From: Candidatus Obscuribacterales bacterium
GTDB taxonomy: Bacteria; Cyanobacteriota; Vampirovibrionia; Obscuribacterales; Obscuribacteraceae
Direction: 5' to 3'
DNA: 64,000 nucleotides
Assembly: GCA_019744775.1 (NCBI GenBank)
Contig: JAIETZ010000001.1
Coordinates: 186,001 to 250,000, forward strand
Numbering within the stretch: the stretch's first letter is position 1; every line of letters starts with the position of its first letter. This document shows positions 43,701 through 52,940 of the stretch, in pieces. The notes beneath the pieces were generated by a model that was given only the letters and a program-made list of their open reading frames with translations, did no database searches and was not told the origin of the DNA. The position numbers and the translations under genes were made by a program.

Positions 43701-46700
43701 TTAAAAGGGCGACTTCTGCGCCTTGTAAACACCTGAACTTGAAGTTACTTGGAAAAGAATAACCGCATCGTGAAGCATTGAATCAGCTATTTTCCTTGCT
43801 TTTCGATCAGTGGAGAGTAATAGCTGTCTAAGAGGTTGAATCTTCACAACGGCCGACGGAATTGAAAATTCGGTCACACAAGCCGTCACCCCATCGCTTA
43901 CCTCTTGCCAAACTGGATTGCGATAACCCACTCCGAATCCTGGGTTAACCGAATCCAGTTCACGAGTATTTTTTCTAGTCAAAACCGTTTGCTTGCCTGG
44001 AGTAAGCGTAATGAATTTTTCACCAAAGTGAACGGTAACGCCACCCTTCTTATCGTCATGAAGGTTGTAAACTGCTACATCATTGCCTGTTTCCATGACA
44101 AATACCAAAGAATTAGCAGCTATGTGGACAGTACCTTCATGCGTTCCAACAGTTATGTCATGGTTAGGCGAAAAGAGAATATTCCCTTTGTTCAGGTCAA
44201 AGTGGTTGCCCTCGGTGGACTTACCACTTTGAATCCCTTGACTGGTCAACTGGCTAACATATGCGCCGTCAAAATCGGCATTGAAAGAACTAACGCCGGC
44301 AATTACTCCGCTATCCAGCAGCGTAATATCTGTAGCCAATTTAGTTCCAGGAACATTTGCCGTGCTCAAAGAAGCGGCACTTTCCGGTATCGAAAAATCA
44401 AAACCACTTTGACCGGAAGCGGCATCCGTCGGGGTCGAAGGTGTTGGCGGCGGAATTGGTGTAGCAGGGTTTTGTTCCAGAGAGTTGAGGATTGATGTCT
44501 GACTATACGTAATGAATCCTGCATTTACCGGTGACAATGCCAGTGTCGTTTGATCTAAATTACCCAGACGCACTACCTCACCACCCAAAATATTACCTGT
44601 TCCACTTAAATTGAGATTTTGACCAGCTCCTGAATTGATGCCCACTATGCCGGAATTGTCAGCCGCGTTGGTGGCACTGATGAAACCGTTGTTAACAACA
44701 GCAAGTGATCCTGTACCGGGAGTGCAAGTCTCCAGCAAGATCATGCCACCGGTACCGGTGCCGCCGTTAGCGGCAACTGTCTGCCCGGCATTTACTTGCT
44801 GTCCGCCACCATTTTGCAAATTTATTCTGCCGCCGTTTACTGCTCCATTGGCAAGGATGCCGCCTAAAGACACATTGGTGCCCACTGCCGTGCCAATTAC
44901 GAAAACATCGCTGCAGCATGTTTTAACAGTAACCGTGCCACCACTGCCGATCGTGTTTGAAGCATCAATACTGCTACCATTACCGTTGAGCCCCAGAAAG
45001 CGACCAAAATTAGTGGTAATAGTTATTGAGGCACCGTTTCCAACATTGGTGCTAGTGGCACTAACCTCATCAGTTTGAACAACATTACCGGCAGTCAGGT
45101 CCACGTTGCCACCGACAGCACCACCAGAACCGTTTGAGACAATTGATCCGGTTGTAATACTGGTTAGAGCATTCATAGACACTGAACCTCCGGCGTTACC
45201 GGCGCCGCTACCATTGCTGGTAATATCAAGAGTGGTTATTGAGCCGGCAAGAGCGCTTAAGACAATATCACCACCATTGGCAGCACCCGAGGAAAGATCA
45301 ATATTTACTGTTGCAGCTAAATTTCCAGCCGTGCTGGTCAGAGTTAAAAGAGTTGCCGCCGCCGCCGAACTTAGAGTCAGGTCATTCTGAGCAGTAATTG
45401 TTAGAGTATTACCGGCGACGGCCCCGGTAACATTTATAGCACCACTTGCTTGCACAGTGACATCACCTGCTGCACCAGCCGAGCTCACGCTTAGATTGGT
45501 AGCCGTTACAAGAATAGGGCTGGCACCTGTGCCAATGTCACCTGAACCGGAAGTTAGATTAACAGTTGTTGCCGTAAGCGTCGACGCTCCTGATCTTGTT
45601 ATAGTGCCGGAACCATTTGCCGATAAGGTAATTGTTGTAGCTGATGCATTCGCCCCGATAGTAATCGCTCCATTAGCAGCAGTTGTCTGCAATTGAAGCG
45701 TCCCACCAACTAATGACGAACCCAAGGTAATTCCATTGGGTTCATTCACAAAGGCACTACCGGTTGTATTCATCGTTACGATACTGGCCGAAGTCTGCAA
45801 TGGAGTCACACTGGAACCAATGTCACCAGAACCTGATACCAAATTCACAGTGGTCGCCGTCAGTGTGAAGGCTCCAGAACGATCAATAACACCTGCGCCG
45901 TTTGCAGTAAGGTTCATAGTGGTCGCGGATGAATTTGCACCAACTGTGATTGAACCATTGCTTGCCGTGACCAGCTGCAGTGTCCCTGTTATCGTTGACG
46001 CTCCCAATATCACACTGTTTGCTTCGTTGACAAATGCTCCACCAGTAGAACTTACAGTCAGCGTTCCGGCTGCTGTCTGAATTGGTGTTCCTGAAGAACC
46101 AATTGCTCCCGATGTGGATACTAAACTTACGGTTGAACCGGTAAGTGTGAAATTACCTGTCCGACTTATCGTCCCTGTGCCTGCCGCAGTCAACGTCAAC
46201 GTCCCTGTCGCGCCGGCATTCGCCTCAATCGATATGGCACTGTTGGTCGTTGTGGACAACGACAGCGTCCCTGTTGTCAGAATCCCGCCTATGGTGACGG
46301 TGCCTGCTGCCGCAGTCGTCAACGACAGCGTGCCTGTCACATTTGATGTGCCGACTGTTATAGCATTAGATTCATTTAGAAACGCGCTGCCGCCGGTATT
46401 TGCCGTCACTGTCCCGGCTGTTATCTGAATCCGCGTTGCCCCTGAGCCAATATCTCCTGTCCCAGATGTTAGATTTACCGTCGCTGCCGTCAGCCTTACT
46501 GCTGCTCCACTTCTCGTTATTGTCCCTGTGCCATCGGCCGTTAAATTCATCGTGCCGGCCGATGAGTTGGCATTGTAAATAATGCCGCCATTACTACCAG
46601 CTGCCGTCGCCAGCTGCAATGTCCCTGTTACAGTCGAAGCTCCTAATGTAACACCATCAGCTTCGTTTACGTAGGCGCTACCACCGCTGTTCAAAACTAA

Positions 46701-49700
46701 TGTCCCCGCCGCTGTCTGCATCGGTGTTGCTAACGAACCAACTTCCCCGGTGCCGGCTGTTAACGTAATAGTACCTGTCGAATTCAAAGCAAAATTACCA
46801 GACCGACTAATTCCTCCGACTCCACTTGTCGATAACGTTATCCCTCCATTTCCGGTGAGGTTAGCCGCTACCGTGATATTGCTGCCACTATTGGTTGTCA
46901 CTGACAATGCCCCAGTTCCTGTGTTGACTGCATTTATTTGAATACTTCCTGTCTGTGTTAAGGTAACCGCCCCATTTCCTGTTGTTGCCGTCAACTGCCC
47001 AACGGCTGTATTAATGGTCGAAGCACCAGTCCCAGCATTTATCGTAAGCAAACCAGTGCAATTAAGTGATCCAGCGCCACTAATTGTGCCAGCCCCTGCC
47101 GTCGTCAGTGTGATACCACCATTGGCTGTCACTGACCCGGTTACCGAAATATTACTGCCGCTCACTGCCGACACCGTTAACGTATTTGCTGATATTGGTC
47201 CCCCTAACGTTATTGTCCCTGCTCCTGTCGTGACAAGCGACAAAGCCCCGCCCACTGTCGACGATCCTAAAGTTATCGCGCTTGCCTCACTGGCATAGGC
47301 GCTTCCTGTCGTATTCATCGTCAATGTCGTAACTGAAGTGAGCATCGGTGTCCCAGATGAGCCAAAATCTCCAGACGCCGACACTAAATTCACCGTCGTT
47401 GCCGTTAGTGTAAATGCTCCTGATCTGTCAATTACTCCACTACCATCCGCTGTTAAATTCATCGTCGTTGCCGATGCATTGCCTCCTACTGTAATAGAGC
47501 CATTGCTTCCAGTAGCTGTCACCAACTGCAACGTCCCTGTTATAGTCGACGCTCCTAAAATTACGCTATCTGTTTCGTTGATAAATGCTCCACCGGTTGA
47601 ACTGGCAGTAATTGTCCCTGCCGTTGTCTGAATTGGCGTGCCTGATGAACCAATAGCTCCTGATGTGGACACCAAACTTACTGTTGATCCGGTCAATGTA
47701 AAATTACCAGTCCGGCTTACAGTCCCACTACCTGCTGCCGTCAAAGTCAGAGTTCCAGTAGCACTGGCATTGGCTTCAATTGAAATGGCGCTGTTGGTGG
47801 TTGTGGATAGCGATAACGTCCCTGTCGTCAAAACTCCGCCTATCGTCACAGTGCCCGCTGCGTTGGTTGTTAAATTCAACGTCCCTGTCACATTGGATGT
47901 TCCAACTGTTATCGCATCAGCCTCATTTAAAAAAGCGCTGCCGCCCGTGTTGGCTGTTACCGTCCCAGCGGTTATCTGTATTCTTGTACCAACCAGTCCA
48001 ATATCACCTGAGCCGGAAGCTAAATTAACCGTTGTTGCCGTTAAGCGCACATTGTTGGTACGAGTAATTGTGCCGGATCCATCGGCAGTTAAATTCATTA
48101 TGCCGGCACTGGATGCCACAGCGTAGTTTATGCCGCCGTTACTGCCTGTGGCAGTCACCAATTGCAAGGTGCCTGTAACTGTCGACGCTCCTAAAATAAC
48201 GCTATCCGCTTCCGTCACATAGGCGCTGCCGCCACTGTTCATGGCTACCGTAGCAGCTGCGGTCAGCATAGGCGTTGCCAGTGATCCAACTTCACCTGTG
48301 CCGGCTGTTAAGGTGACAGTTCCTGTGGAAGTCAGCGTGAATGCCCCGGACCGGCTTATGCCGCCGGTACCACTTGTCGATAGCGTTATGCCACCATTAG
48401 CTGTCACACTGTCTGCTACCGTTATATTACTGCCACTAACGGTTGTCACCGACAATGCCCCAGTTCCAGTGTTAACGGCATTCAGTTGAATACTTCCTGT
48501 CTGCGTTAGCGTTATACCGCCGTTGGCAGTTGTCCCTGTCAATTGCGCCACTGCCGTTGTTAAGGTAGATGCCCCTGTGCCGGAGTTAATCGTCAACAAC
48601 CCAGTTGAACTTATTAGCCCAGCGCCTGTTTTTGTCCCTCCTGCCGCCGTCGTTAACGTAATGCCACCATTAGCAGTCACCGAACCTGTAACTGATATAC
48701 TGCTACCGCTGACCGGTGCTACAGTCAACGTATTTGCCACAACTGGTCCTGCCAATGTAATTGTGCCGGCCGCTGTATTTACCAATGATAAATCCCCACC
48801 AACGGTCGATGCTCCCAGAGAAAATGCATTTGCCTCACTGGCATAAGCATTGCCGCTTGTGTTCAACGTCAAGTTTGTAACTGACGTTAACATTGGTGTA
48901 CCGGAAGTACCAAAGTCTCCGGATCCCGATACCAAATTCACGGTCGTTGCCGTCAGGGTGAATGCTCCCGATCTGTCAATAACACCTGTGCCATCCGCGG
49001 TAAGGTTCATAGTAGTAGCTGATGAACTTGCACCTATTGTGATTGAGCCGTTGCTTCCAGCGGCCGTCACCAACTGCAATGTTCCCGTTATCGTTGATGC
49101 TCCCAAAATCACGCTATCTGTTTCGTTGATAAATGCCCCACCTGTGGAACCGGCCGTAACCGTCCCTGCTGTTGTCTGAATTGGCGTACCCGAAGAACCA
49201 ATTGCCCCAGATGTGGATGCCAAGCTCACAGTTGATCCCGTCAGTGTAAAATTACCTGTCCGGCTAACTGTCCCTGAGCCGGCTGCCGTCAAAGTCAATG
49301 TACCTGTTGCGCTGGCATTAGCTTCAATTGATATGGCGCTGTTTGTGGTTGTGGAAAGCGATAGCGTACCTGTCGTCAACACACCGCCTATTGTTACGGT
49401 GCCTGCTCCCACTGTCGTCAACGACAACGTCCCTGTCACCGTCGATGTTCCGACTGTTATCGCATCCGTCTCATTTAAAAACGCGCTGCCACCCGTATTT
49501 GCCGTCACTGTCCCCGCCGTTATCTGTATACGCGTGGCGGCTGCTCCAATATCTCCTGTCCCTGATGTTAAATTTACCGTCGTTGCCGTTAGTCTAACGG
49601 CTGCACCACTGCGAGTTATTGTCCCTGTGCCGTCTGCAGTTAAATTCATCGTGCCAGCCGATGAATTCGCATTGTAAATAATGCCGCCATTGCTGCCTGT

Positions 49701-52673
49701 TGCCGTCGTAAGCTGTAAGGTGCCTGTCACAGTTGAAGCTGCTAATGTGACACCGTCAGCTTCACCAACATATGCGCTGCCACCACTGTTTAAAACCAGC
49801 GTCCCTGCCGCTGTCTGCATCGGTGTTGCCAACGATCCCACTTCACCTGTGCCGGCTGTTAAATTAACCGTCCCTGTCGAATTCAAGGAGAAATTACCTG
49901 TGCGGCTTATTCCACCGGCACCGCTTGTCGATAACGTTATCCCTCCATTGCTTGTTATATTCGCTGCTACGGTAATATTGCTGCCGCTACTCGCCGTTAC
50001 CGATAACGCACCGGTTCCTGTGTTGACTGCATTTATCTGAATACTTCCTGTCTGTGTTAGCGTTATTGCCCCATTGGCTGTCGTCCCTGTCAATTGCCCA
50101 ACCGCTGTTGTTAACGTTGACACCCCGGTTCCTGAATTTATCGTAAGCAAACCTGTTGAACTTATTAGCCCAGCGCCTGTTTTGGTGCCTGCACCAGCTG
50201 TGGTCAATGCCACGCCACCATTTGCCGTCACTGACCCTGTTATCGAAATATTGCTACCACTCACTGCCGACACTGTTAGCGTATTTGCCGAAACAGGACC
50301 AGCTAACGTTATTGTTCCTGCCCCTGTCGTCACAAGCGATAGAGTCCCACCCACAGTTGAGGCGTCAAGACTGACAGCACTGGCTTCGCTGACGTAGGCA
50401 CTGCCTGTCGTGTTTAAGGTCAAGTTTGCCGCACTGGTTAAAACTGCAGCGCCGGAGGCACCGATATCTCCCGAGCCTGAGATCAGGTTGACCGCCCCTG
50501 ACGTCAATGTACCGGCTGAGCGCGTAATTGTCGCGCTGCCTGTAGCTGTCAGAGTTATACTGCCGGTACTGCCGGTGCCGTTGGAACTTACACTATTGGC
50601 GATGGCAATACCACCAGTACCATAATTGGTTATCGATACAGTGCCGCCGCTACCGGCACCTGTGGCTGTGGCGGTTATGGATCCGGCAACACCATTCACG
50701 GCCGCTGATCCTATGTTGAAAGCAGTCGAACTGTTAGTAATAATACTGACAGTGCCGGCATTGTTACCCGCGGCAGGGCCGTTATTGCTAATAACTACTC
50801 CTGCGCTGCCGATTCTAGCGGTGCTGCCCGTGAAAATCTCAACCGTCGAGGCACGAGCAGTTATGTTCCGAGTTGAAATTTCACCTGCTTGAGTGACTAC
50901 ATCCGATCCCGAACGCGTGGCATCAAAGGCACCGGAATCAGCTTGCACTAATCCTGTTGTCGAATCAAATTTGATACATGGCGAGCAAGATGCCGCGCTT
51001 GTTGAAATAGTCGGCGTGGAAGAATAAAGTTTCACGTTGCCGGTGTTGGCAGCACCAGCGGCATTACTTATTACACCAATATTAATCCCAACACCACTTG
51101 TTGCTCCTGCAACCATCAAAATGTCGCCATTGGTGCCGGCGCCACTTCCTGCTGAAGATATAGTCACTCCAACAGGCGTGCTTATCGTACCGCTGCCAGC
51201 AAGCGAACCCTCATAAGCAACCAGGGTGATTTTGCCGCCGTTGGCACCGGCAAGGGTGGTAGCTGTGGATAGCGAGGTTATAGGCGTTCCTGTCACCAAA
51301 TCAATTTTGCCACCGAAAGTTGACGGCCCTGTAATTTCGTAATTGCTGCCGTTCAGGCTGACATTAGCTCCTGCCACCATAAGCAAGTCACCGCCAGGGT
51401 TTGTTGCGTTGCCTGTGGTAATAGCTCCGGCACCGGCTGCTGTAACTATGTTCTTTTGAGCAACAATTGTCAGAGGCTGTCCCGGCGCCGTGTTATAAGC
51501 AACGCTGATAGTTGCATCACCGGCCGTATTTACAAGCAGCGGATCACCTGTCACTACCATATGACCAATGCGTAAATTGTCCGTTGCTGCAACTACATAA
51601 GCCGAGCCTCCATAAATACTGGTTAGGGCGGTCAGCTGTTTTACATTTACACTGGCTGCACCATCGCCGGAATACAAATTCAGTTCTTTGGCAAAAACGT
51701 CACCACCGGTAAGCGCTGTACTTACTTTTGCTGTATTCAATATATTGCCGATATTGATGCTACCGTTCAGCGCTGATAGAACTCCGCTGGCATTATTGAC
51801 GGCCAAATTAGATGCCATCTGTGAAGCAATATTGATATTGCCTGTCAATGCGGAAATTATTCCGCTATTTACAATATTGGCTGCATTCAAATTAACGCTC
51901 GTCGCCGCCTGCATCATAGCCGGCAGCGAACTTATTGTTGTCGCATTGACAATTGATCCGCCAGCTGACATGGACAGAGCAGCCGAACTTGAAATGACGC
52001 CATTATTTACTATGTTGTTAATGGCATTTATTGAAAGATTCAAACCAGGCATACCGGACATGATGCTGGTAATAGTGGCGCCGGTCTGATTGTAGACATT
52101 CAACGCATTAATAACACCTGTTGCTACTTGCGGGTTGCTTGTGAATGCACTTAGAGTTCCTGCATTGGTTAACGAGCCGGCAAGATTGAGAGAACTAATA
52201 TTGCCGAAGTCATGCATCATTTGCACATTTGCCGGCACGACTAAATTATTGAGCATCGAGGCCATATTTTGCGTGAGCGAAAAGCCACCGCCTGTTGCTG
52301 CCCCCAACGCACTTAATTGTAGGTTTTGCGTGCCGCTTGTCACCATCTGAGACACAGCGACAAGCTCAGCAGCTGTGACTAAATCCGTAGCCTGCACCAT
52401 ACGACTGGCGTCCCCGGCCATAATACTCACTGCTTGCGTCACACCCATAGCAGCAGGTGTGAATTGAGCTTGCGTTGATGTTAGGTCAAGGTTCATCGCT
52501 CCTGCCGCCGCCACCGGCGCGGCAACAGGTATTGCCGCTGCTGAAGCAGCAGCTTCGGCGCCACCAGCACTCTCGGCAGGTATGGACTCTTGGGCTTGTG
52601 CCACATTAAAGAAGCCTGAGATTATAAGACTCAGAAAGATGACAAATGCAGATTTGAGTGGTCGTGACACCAA
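43701..52673 (-). CDS. Giant exported repeat protein with C-terminal FecR-like module
   Basis: The protein has 2990 residues. The start is TTG at 52673 with AGAGG 7 bases upstream; a GTG follows directly. A signal peptide ends near AQA-QE, then an Ala-rich linker. Residues about 160-410 are the module shared with the giant gene at 1-5295 (GSLTNAGTLSAFTSNP; NNIVNNGVISS; NIVNSGIISAL; GSAYV...VTGDPLL...APGQPL). Most of the rest is Thr/Ser/Gly/Ala repeats predicted to form a beta-solenoid, including three copies of a 1.55-kb superrepeat. The last 200 residues form a FecR-like module (AVYNLHDD; TLTPGKQTVLT; DGVTACVTEFSIPSA) shared with 24963-26444. A likely secreted adhesin or matrix protein; no protease or autotransporter barrel is visible. 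Confidence 0.88.
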   Translation of the reverse strand: MVSRPLKSAFVIFLSLIISGFFNVAQAQESIPAESAGGAEAAASAAAIPVAAPVAAAGAMNLDLTSTQAQFTPAAMGVTQAVSIMAGDASRMVQATDLVTAAELVAVSQMVTSGTQNLQLSALGAATGGGFSLTQNMASMLNNLVVPANVQMMHDFGNISSLNLAGSLTNAGTLSAFTSNPQVATGVINALNVYNQTGATITSIMSGMPGLNLSINAINNIVNNGVISSSAALSMSAGGSIVNATTISSLPAMMQAATSVNLNAANIVNSGIISALTGNINIASQMASNLAVNNASGVLSALNGSINIGNILNTAKVSTALTGGDVFAKELNLYSGDGAASVNVKQLTALTSIYGGSAYVVAATDNLRIGHMVVTGDPLLVNTAGDATISVAYNTAPGQPLTIVAQKNIVTAAGAGAITTGNATNPGGDLLMVAGANVSLNGSNYEITGPSTFGGKIDLVTGTPITSLSTATTLAGANGGKITLVAYEGSLAGSGTISTPVGVTISSAGSGAGTNGDILMVAGATSGVGINIGVISNAAGAANTGNVKLYSSTPTISTSAASCSPCIKFDSTTGLVQADSGAFDATRSGSDVVTQAGEISTRNITARASTVEIFTGSTARIGSAGVVISNNGPAAGNNAGTVSIITNSSTAFNIGSAAVNGVAGSITATATGAGSGGTVSITNYGTGGIAIANSVSSNGTGSTGSITLTATGSATITRSAGTLTSGAVNLISGSGDIGASGAAVLTSAANLTLNTTGSAYVSEASAVSLDASTVGGTLSLVTTGAGTITLAGPVSANTLTVSAVSGSNISITGSVTANGGVALTTAGAGTKTGAGLISSTGLLTINSGTGVSTLTTAVGQLTGTTANGAITLTQTGSIQINAVNTGTGALSVTASSGSNITVAANITSNGGITLSTSGAGGISRTGNFSLNSTGTVNLTAGTGEVGSLATPMQTAAGTLVLNSGGSAYVGEADGVTLAASTVTGTLQLTTATGSNGGIIYNANSSAGTMNLTADGTGTITRSGAAVRLTATTVNLTSGTGDIGAAATRIQITAGTVTANTGGSAFLNETDAITVGTSTVTGTLSLTTVGAGTVTIGGVLTTGTLSLSTTTNSAISIEANASATGTLTLTAAGSGTVSRTGNFTLTGSTVSLASTSGAIGSSGTPIQTTAGTVTAGSTGGAFINETDSVILGASTITGTLQLVTAAGSNGSITIGASSSATTMNLTADGTGVIDRSGAFTLTATTVNLVSGSGDFGTSGTPMLTSVTNLTLNTSGNAYASEANAFSLGASTVGGDLSLVNTAAGTITLAGPVVANTLTVAPVSGSSISVTGSVTANGGITLTTAAGGTKTGAGLISSTGLLTINSGTGASTLTTAVAQLTGTTANGGITLTQTGSIQLNAVNTGTGALSVTTVSGSNITVADSVTANGGITLSTSGTGGISRSGAFTLTSTGTVTLTAGTGEVGSLATPMLTAAATVAMNSGGSAYVTEADSVILGASTVTGTLQLVTATGSNGGINYAVASSAGIMNLTADGSGTITRTNNVRLTATTVNLASGSGDIGLVGTRIQITAGTVTANTGGSAFLNEADAITVGTSNVTGTLNLTTNAAGTVTIGGVLTTGTLSLSTTTNSAISIEANASATGTLTLTAAGSGTVSRTGNFTLTGSTVSLVSTSGAIGSSGTPIQTTAGTITASSTGGAFINETDSVILGASTITGTLQLVTATGSNGSITVGGNASATTMNLTADGSGVIDRSGAFTLTATTVNLVSASGDFGSSGTPMLTSVTTLTMNTTGSAYASEASAITLGSSTVGGALSLVTTGAGTITLGGPISANTLTVSAVSGSNISVTGSVTANGGITLTTAGAGTISGAGSLNCTGLLTINAGTGASTINTAVGQLTATTGNGAVTLTQTGSIQINAVNTGTGALSVTTNSGSNITVAANLTGNGGITLSTSGVGGISRSGNFALNSTGTITLTAGTGEVGSLATPMQTAAGTLVLNSGGSAYVNEADGVTLGASTVTGTLQLATAAGSNGGIIYNANSSAGTMNLTADGTGTITRSGAAVRLTAATVNLTSGTGDIGSGATRIQITAGTVTANTGGSAFLNESNAITVGTSNVTGTLSLTTAAAGTVTIGGILTTGTLSLSTTTNSAISIEANAGATGTLTLTAAGTGTISRTGNFTLTGSTVSLVSTSGAIGSSGTPIQTAAGTLTVSSTGGAFVNEANSVILGASTITGTLQLVTASNGSITVGANSSATTMNLTANGAGVIDRSGAFTLTATTVNLVSGSGDIGSSVTPLQTSASIVTMNTTGSAFVNEPNGITLGSSLVGGTLQLQTTAANGAITIGANASATTITLSANGSGTITRSGASTLTATTVNLTSGSGDIGTGASPILVTATNLSVSSAGAAGDVTVQASGAINVTGAVAGNTLTITAQNDLTLSSAAAATLLTLTSTAGNLAATVNIDLSSGAANGGDIVLSALAGSITTLDITSNGSGAGNAGGSVSMNALTSITTGSIVSNGSGGAVGGNVDLTAGNVVQTDEVSATSTNVGNGASITITTNFGRFLGLNGNGSSIDASNTIGSGGTVTVKTCCSDVFVIGTAVGTNVSLGGILANGAVNGGRINLQNGGGQQVNAGQTVAANGGTGTGGMILLETCTPGTGSLAVVNNGFISATNAADNSGIVGINSGAGQNLNLSGTGNILGGEVVRLGNLDQTTLALSPVNAGFITYSQTSILNSLEQNPATPIPPPTPSTPTDAASGQSGFDFSIPESAASLSTANVPGTKLATDITLLDSGVIAGVSSFNADFDGAYVSQLTSQGIQSGKSTEGNHFDLNKGNILFSPNHDITVGTHEGTVHIAANSLVFVMETGNDVAVYNLHDDKKGGVTVHFGEKFITLTPGKQTVLTRKNTRELDSVNPGFGVGYRNPVWQEVSDGVTACVTEFSIPSAVVKIQPLRQLLLSTDRKARKIADSMLHDAVILFQVTSSSGVYKAQKSPF
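45750..50400 (-). repeat. Three tandem copies of a 1.55-kb coding superrepeat
   Basis: The segment starting GATGTGG occurs at 46111, 47662 and 49210, a spacing of 1551 and 1548 bases. Another landmark (the strand around CAACGTATTTGC) recurs near 47178, 48727 and 50277. Each copy encodes about 517 residues built from smaller units of about 70 residues. These are marked by GxAFxNExxxxxLGxSTxTGTLxL and by TxNLxSGxGDIG. Copies differ at scattered positions, mostly synonymous or conservative. The period stays near 517 residues without frameshift. Confidence 0.85.
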
Positions 52674-52685
52674 GAGGTAACCTCT
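52673..52685 (-). promoter_or_regulatory. SD-sequestering hairpin at the giant gene's start
   Basis: On the minus strand the SD AGAGG (52681-52685) is followed by TTA and by CCTCT (52673-52677), its exact complement, which runs into the TTG start codon. In mRNA the two can pair (5 bp, 3-base loop) and hide both the SD and the start. Confidence 0.4.
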
Positions 52686-52889
52686 GCTCTGTATGCAAGT
52701 AGGTAGGGGATCAGAGTCAGACTGTATTCAATTAATCGACAATCGCCAGATCGTCTCAGGTAACTTATCAGGAAAGATCTATCACCCAAATATGATTATA
52801 GGTTCCATCCGTGTAGGATTTGTGAAATACAAAGCCTACACTTCACTATATACTTTAATTCCTCTTGCCAATGTCAAACATAAGCAAAC

Positions 52890-52912
52890 CGGGACCACCG
52901 TGAGCGGTCCCG
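52890..52912 (-). terminator. Terminator of the ribonucleotide reductase gene
   Basis: CGGGACC at 52890-52896 pairs with GGTCCCG at 52906-52912. On the minus strand the stem is followed by GTTTGCTTATGTTTG. It lies 29 bases after the nrdJ stop. The remaining gap up to the giant gene at 52673 shows nothing else clear. Confidence 0.65.
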
Positions 52913-52940
52913 ATGAACATGGGGTTACTTGTACGTCAGC

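Noticed and set aside
44635-50892. Series of plus-strand open frames antisense to the second giant gene
   Set aside because: They recur at the 1.55-kb period of the minus-strand repeat, lack SD sequences and are by-products of Thr/Ser/Gly codon bias.
43701-52673. Classical two-partner secretion (TpsA) haemagglutinin
   Set aside because: I see no recognisable TPS domain, and the adjacent barrel-like protein shows no POTRA domain. The secretion route stays open.
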